A DNA stretch of 64,000 bases from Irpex lacteus. Taxonomy: Eukaryota > Basidiomycota > Agaricomycetes > Polyporales > Irpicaceae. A program made the translations under genes and the position numbers. The notes below the pieces were generated by a model. That model saw only the letters and a list, made by a program, of their open reading frames with translations, was not told the DNA's origin and made no database searches. Positions 61,365-64,000 of this stretch are shown here, piece by piece (positions within the stretch are counted from its first letter, which is position 1; every line of letters begins with the position of its first letter). The stretch is from positions 558,001-622,000 of the forward strand of contig MQVO02000020.1 in NCBI GenBank assembly GCA_001986395.2. The letters run 5' to 3'.

Positions 61365-64000
61365 ATGCAATCTCTACGAACTCGCAAGCCGTCGCAGGCG
61401 AGCCGGCCAAACAGACAGAAGACCCAGAAGACGTCCAAGCCAGATGGCACGACCATACAGGCCCGTCGGGCGACGCGAGTCGACGACAAGATCAAGAAAC
61501 GAATGTCTATGCGGTATGCGGACATATCGTCCCCTACGAACATCTCTGCGCCCGCCGTGCCGAGTATTCCGTTGGGGTTGAGGCCTGGGGGTGTGATTAC
61601 GAGGGAGCCGGATAGTTATTTGGAGGAAGATCCCAGGGCGAGGGGGAGGAGGGAGGAGGAGATGAAGGAGGAGCAGAGGAAGGCGGATTTGAAGATGTTG
61701 GACCAGGATAGGTTTGACCCTGATGCATGTAAGAGTCAATATTCGATATGATGAGAAGATGATATCTGAAGATAGGGTTCTATAGTCTTAAAGTCGAAGA
61801 TGGCCAATTCCACGGAGGCGGAACTGCGGACGCTGCAGTCGTCTCTCCATGACTTGAAGAACAACGTCGCGACAGATTTGCAGAGAAATGTGTTCAAGAA
61901 GTGAGTAGTTTCCATTTGTAGAGAGCGCTGGACATGTTAATAATGAACTGCAGTTATGCTGAGTTCGTTGTAGTCTCGAAGGACATCAGCACGCTTGAGA
62001 ACGAAATGCTCGAATTCAAGGAGGCGCTATCTGAATGGAAAGGCATGCCGTCGCTACTACACATAGACGATTCTGCATCTGTAGCGGGTATGAGACACAC
62101 TTTATCTACAAAGGCTTCCTCTCACAAGCATCCCCTCCTGCAGAGCGTAGAAGGAACGTTCGATCGTCCATTGCCGATCTCAAGGTCCTATACGCGAACC
62201 AAATGCAGACCCTCCATACCCAAATCGAAGGTTCGAGCAAGTTTGTGCCTACGACGCCCGGGAGGCATGTCATCATGGAGATGGACAACATCTCCTCGCT
62301 CAACCCCGCAACATACAAGGTTGATCATGCGATCCGGTTCATCCTCCTCGATGATGCTGTTCTTGTCGCGCGGAAACGGAAACGGAGGAATAATGCCGAG
62401 ACCGATAAGTTGGTTGCTGAACGGTGCTGGCCTCTGAATGAGATGCTAGTGCTGGACACGAAAGACACAGCGAGTGAGTTTATTGGCCTGATTATGTTTT
62501 TGCTCTATACTGAGCTGTATTGCGCGCACTTGGTGATAGCGATGACCAACGTATTCAAGATCAGGTATAATAAAGAGACACATGTATATCGGACAGAAGT
62601 TGCTGCAGACAAGCGCAGTCTCCTCATGCAGTTCCGCGCTGTCGCGGAGGAACTTGCTGCTAAGAGGCGAAAGGAGCGTGAAGGCGAACACCAACGTCGC
62701 AAGAGTATGTGGGGCGGTGGCGACGTAAGTCATATCTCCACAATTAAAGATTATGCAATAGCTCACGAACCTCTCTCGCAGCGAAACTCTAACACATTTC
62801 CTCCTGATATGCCTCCCTTGCCCGACTTCCTCGCGGGACTAGGTGACAAATCCGACGCGAAGGAGAAGGCTGAGAGGGACGCTCGATGGATCGGAGAGTT
62901 TTCCGATGACTTGACTGTCGCTATTGCTCTGCGAAAATTCGATGAAGCGGTGGCCCTGGTTCGGGAAGGTCAGTCAAACTCTACCAAACCAAAACTTCTT
63001 TCCTAATTCGTTCATCTCAGGCGAGAGCAAGGTCTCCAGCATGCCGAACGTGTCAGCCAAGTTGACTCCGCTGAAGACCTCCTTGACGTCTGCCCTACTC
63101 CAGTCACTTGCGTTACCGTCGAATCGCAAGTCGAACGTTGTGCATCTGATCGGACTCCTCAGTCAGCTTGGGGCGGGTGCTGCAGCGCGAAGTACTTTCC
63201 TTAACTCTCGAGCAGACATGATGCGTAAACGGGTTCGGATGATCACGTTCGAGGGTGATATCGTGTCGTACATTGGCGACTTGGCCACTGTTGTCTTCAC
63301 TGGAATCAAGCACACTGCCGATTGGTTCTTGGCGAGCTTCAAAGAGAACGAGGTCTCTAGCTGTACGTTGAACCGGCACATAATACTCAACCTGTACTGA
63401 TTGTTGCTTTGTAGCATTCGTTCAGTGGGCCAAGATTGAAGTCGAGAAATATGCGGAAATGTTCAGGAAACAAGTCTACAGTCTGGACGTTGACCCCGAA
63501 GTTATCGACTCAGCGATCAGAGTTACTAAGATGCAAAGCAAGAAGGTTCGCTGCAATTTATCTTCATCATACACACGACAGTGCACTAATAATGGATCCT
63601 CGTAGCTCCTTGAGGAGTACGGGCTAGACTTCCGCTTCCTCCTTGATAAAGTTCTCTTGGAGAACCCAGAAGAACCGTCAAGCCCGAAACCACCCGCGTA
63701 CAAACCTCATGCAAGGACTCAGAGCTATCCCGGCCCAGTTCGAACACCTGCCTCTACTCCAAGGTCACGGTCCCCCGCTCCCACTCTCGCTGCACCGACT
63801 CCTCTAAGAACCGTCCGTTCACCTCCCGTTCCGCCCATACCCATAGCTGCCTTACCCGCCAACGGCCTATCACTGACACAGCCACCGATACCCTCACCAG
63901 GGAACACCCCATACCCACGAGCGGGCACTCATTCACCTGCGTCCACTAATCGCTCGTACTCTCCCATGCCCTCGACTCCCCCTCCCATGCCTGCTGCTCT
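61365..64000 (+). CDS. EXO84: Exocyst complex subunit EXO84 (partial, runs off the window)
   Basis: This is a subunit of the octameric exocyst that tethers secretory vesicles at growth sites such as the hyphal tip. The ATG at 61365 gives MQSLRTRKPSQASRPNRQK, a basic disordered start. After an intron (about 61727-61788) comes the Vps51/EXO84 coiled coil: ANSTEAELRTLQSSLHDLKNNVATDLQRNVFKNY..FVVVSKDISTLENEM. A PH-like domain follows (about 62260-62680: RFILLDDAVLVARKRKR, RCWPLNEMLVLDTKD, FKIRYNKETHVYR). The C-terminal helical bundle (about 62880-63690: ARWIGEFSDDLTVAIALRKFDEAVALV, LLQSLALPSNRKSNVVHLIGLLSQLG) matches the cullin-repeat-like EXO84 C-domain. A proline/serine-rich tail (63690-64000) is still open at the window edge, so the stop is not seen. 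About seven introns are present. Confidence 0.9.

Overview
The window comes from the nuclear genome of a filamentous basidiomycete, most likely an Agaricomycete. The grounds are many short introns (about 40-65 bp, GT..AG), gene-dense packing on both strands, and several characteristic families: F-box/LRR singletons, a basidiomycete-type tetraspanin with a long N-terminal tail, and a DNMT1-type cytosine methyltransferase. No database search was run. All calls come from reading the translated exons and joining them at plausible splice sites, so exon edges are approximate unless a codon is given.

Layout. 1-2663 has no supportable gene. 2664-14212 holds four plus-strand genes: an ISWI chromatin-remodelling ATPase, an F-box-like/LRR protein, a probable cohesin loader subunit (MAU2/SCC4) and a tetraspanin. 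14577-28310 is minus strand: a membrane dipeptidase, the complete TOR kinase (8.9 kb, HEAT-FAT-FRB-kinase-FATC) and an F-box protein. 28747-33327 is plus strand: methylcrotonoyl-CoA carboxylase alpha (biotin carboxylase) subunit, a small uncharacterised protein, and a DPH4-type J-protein of diphthamide synthesis. 33661-42922 is minus strand: a DNMT1-type DNA methyltransferase, a small gene that abuts its start codon, a 2 kb gene-poor gap and the HOG1 stress MAP kinase. 43677-46550 is plus strand: NADH-cytochrome b5 reductase and a small secreted protein. A minus-strand pepsin-like membrane protein lacking catalytic residues follows. 49646-52359 holds two tandemly duplicated short-chain dehydrogenases. 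52714-64000 is plus strand: a UBP2-like ubiquitin protease, a NIPA-type magnesium transporter and the exocyst subunit EXO84, which runs off the window.

Most genes are single-copy housekeeping or regulatory genes (nutrient signalling, osmostress signalling, chromatin, cohesion, secretion, ubiquitin). They are not an operon or a biosynthetic cluster.

The most unusual signals concern the DNA methyltransferase. Its gene body, about 34.6-38.5 kb, is strongly CpG-depleted while the flanking DNA and its own last exons are CpG-rich. The stop codon of an upstream small reading frame overlaps its ATG (TGATG). Other signals are a DPH4 reading frame with no in-frame ATG, a gene-conversion-like identical tract in the tandem SDR pair, and a membrane-anchored aspartic protease homologue that appears to have lost its active site.
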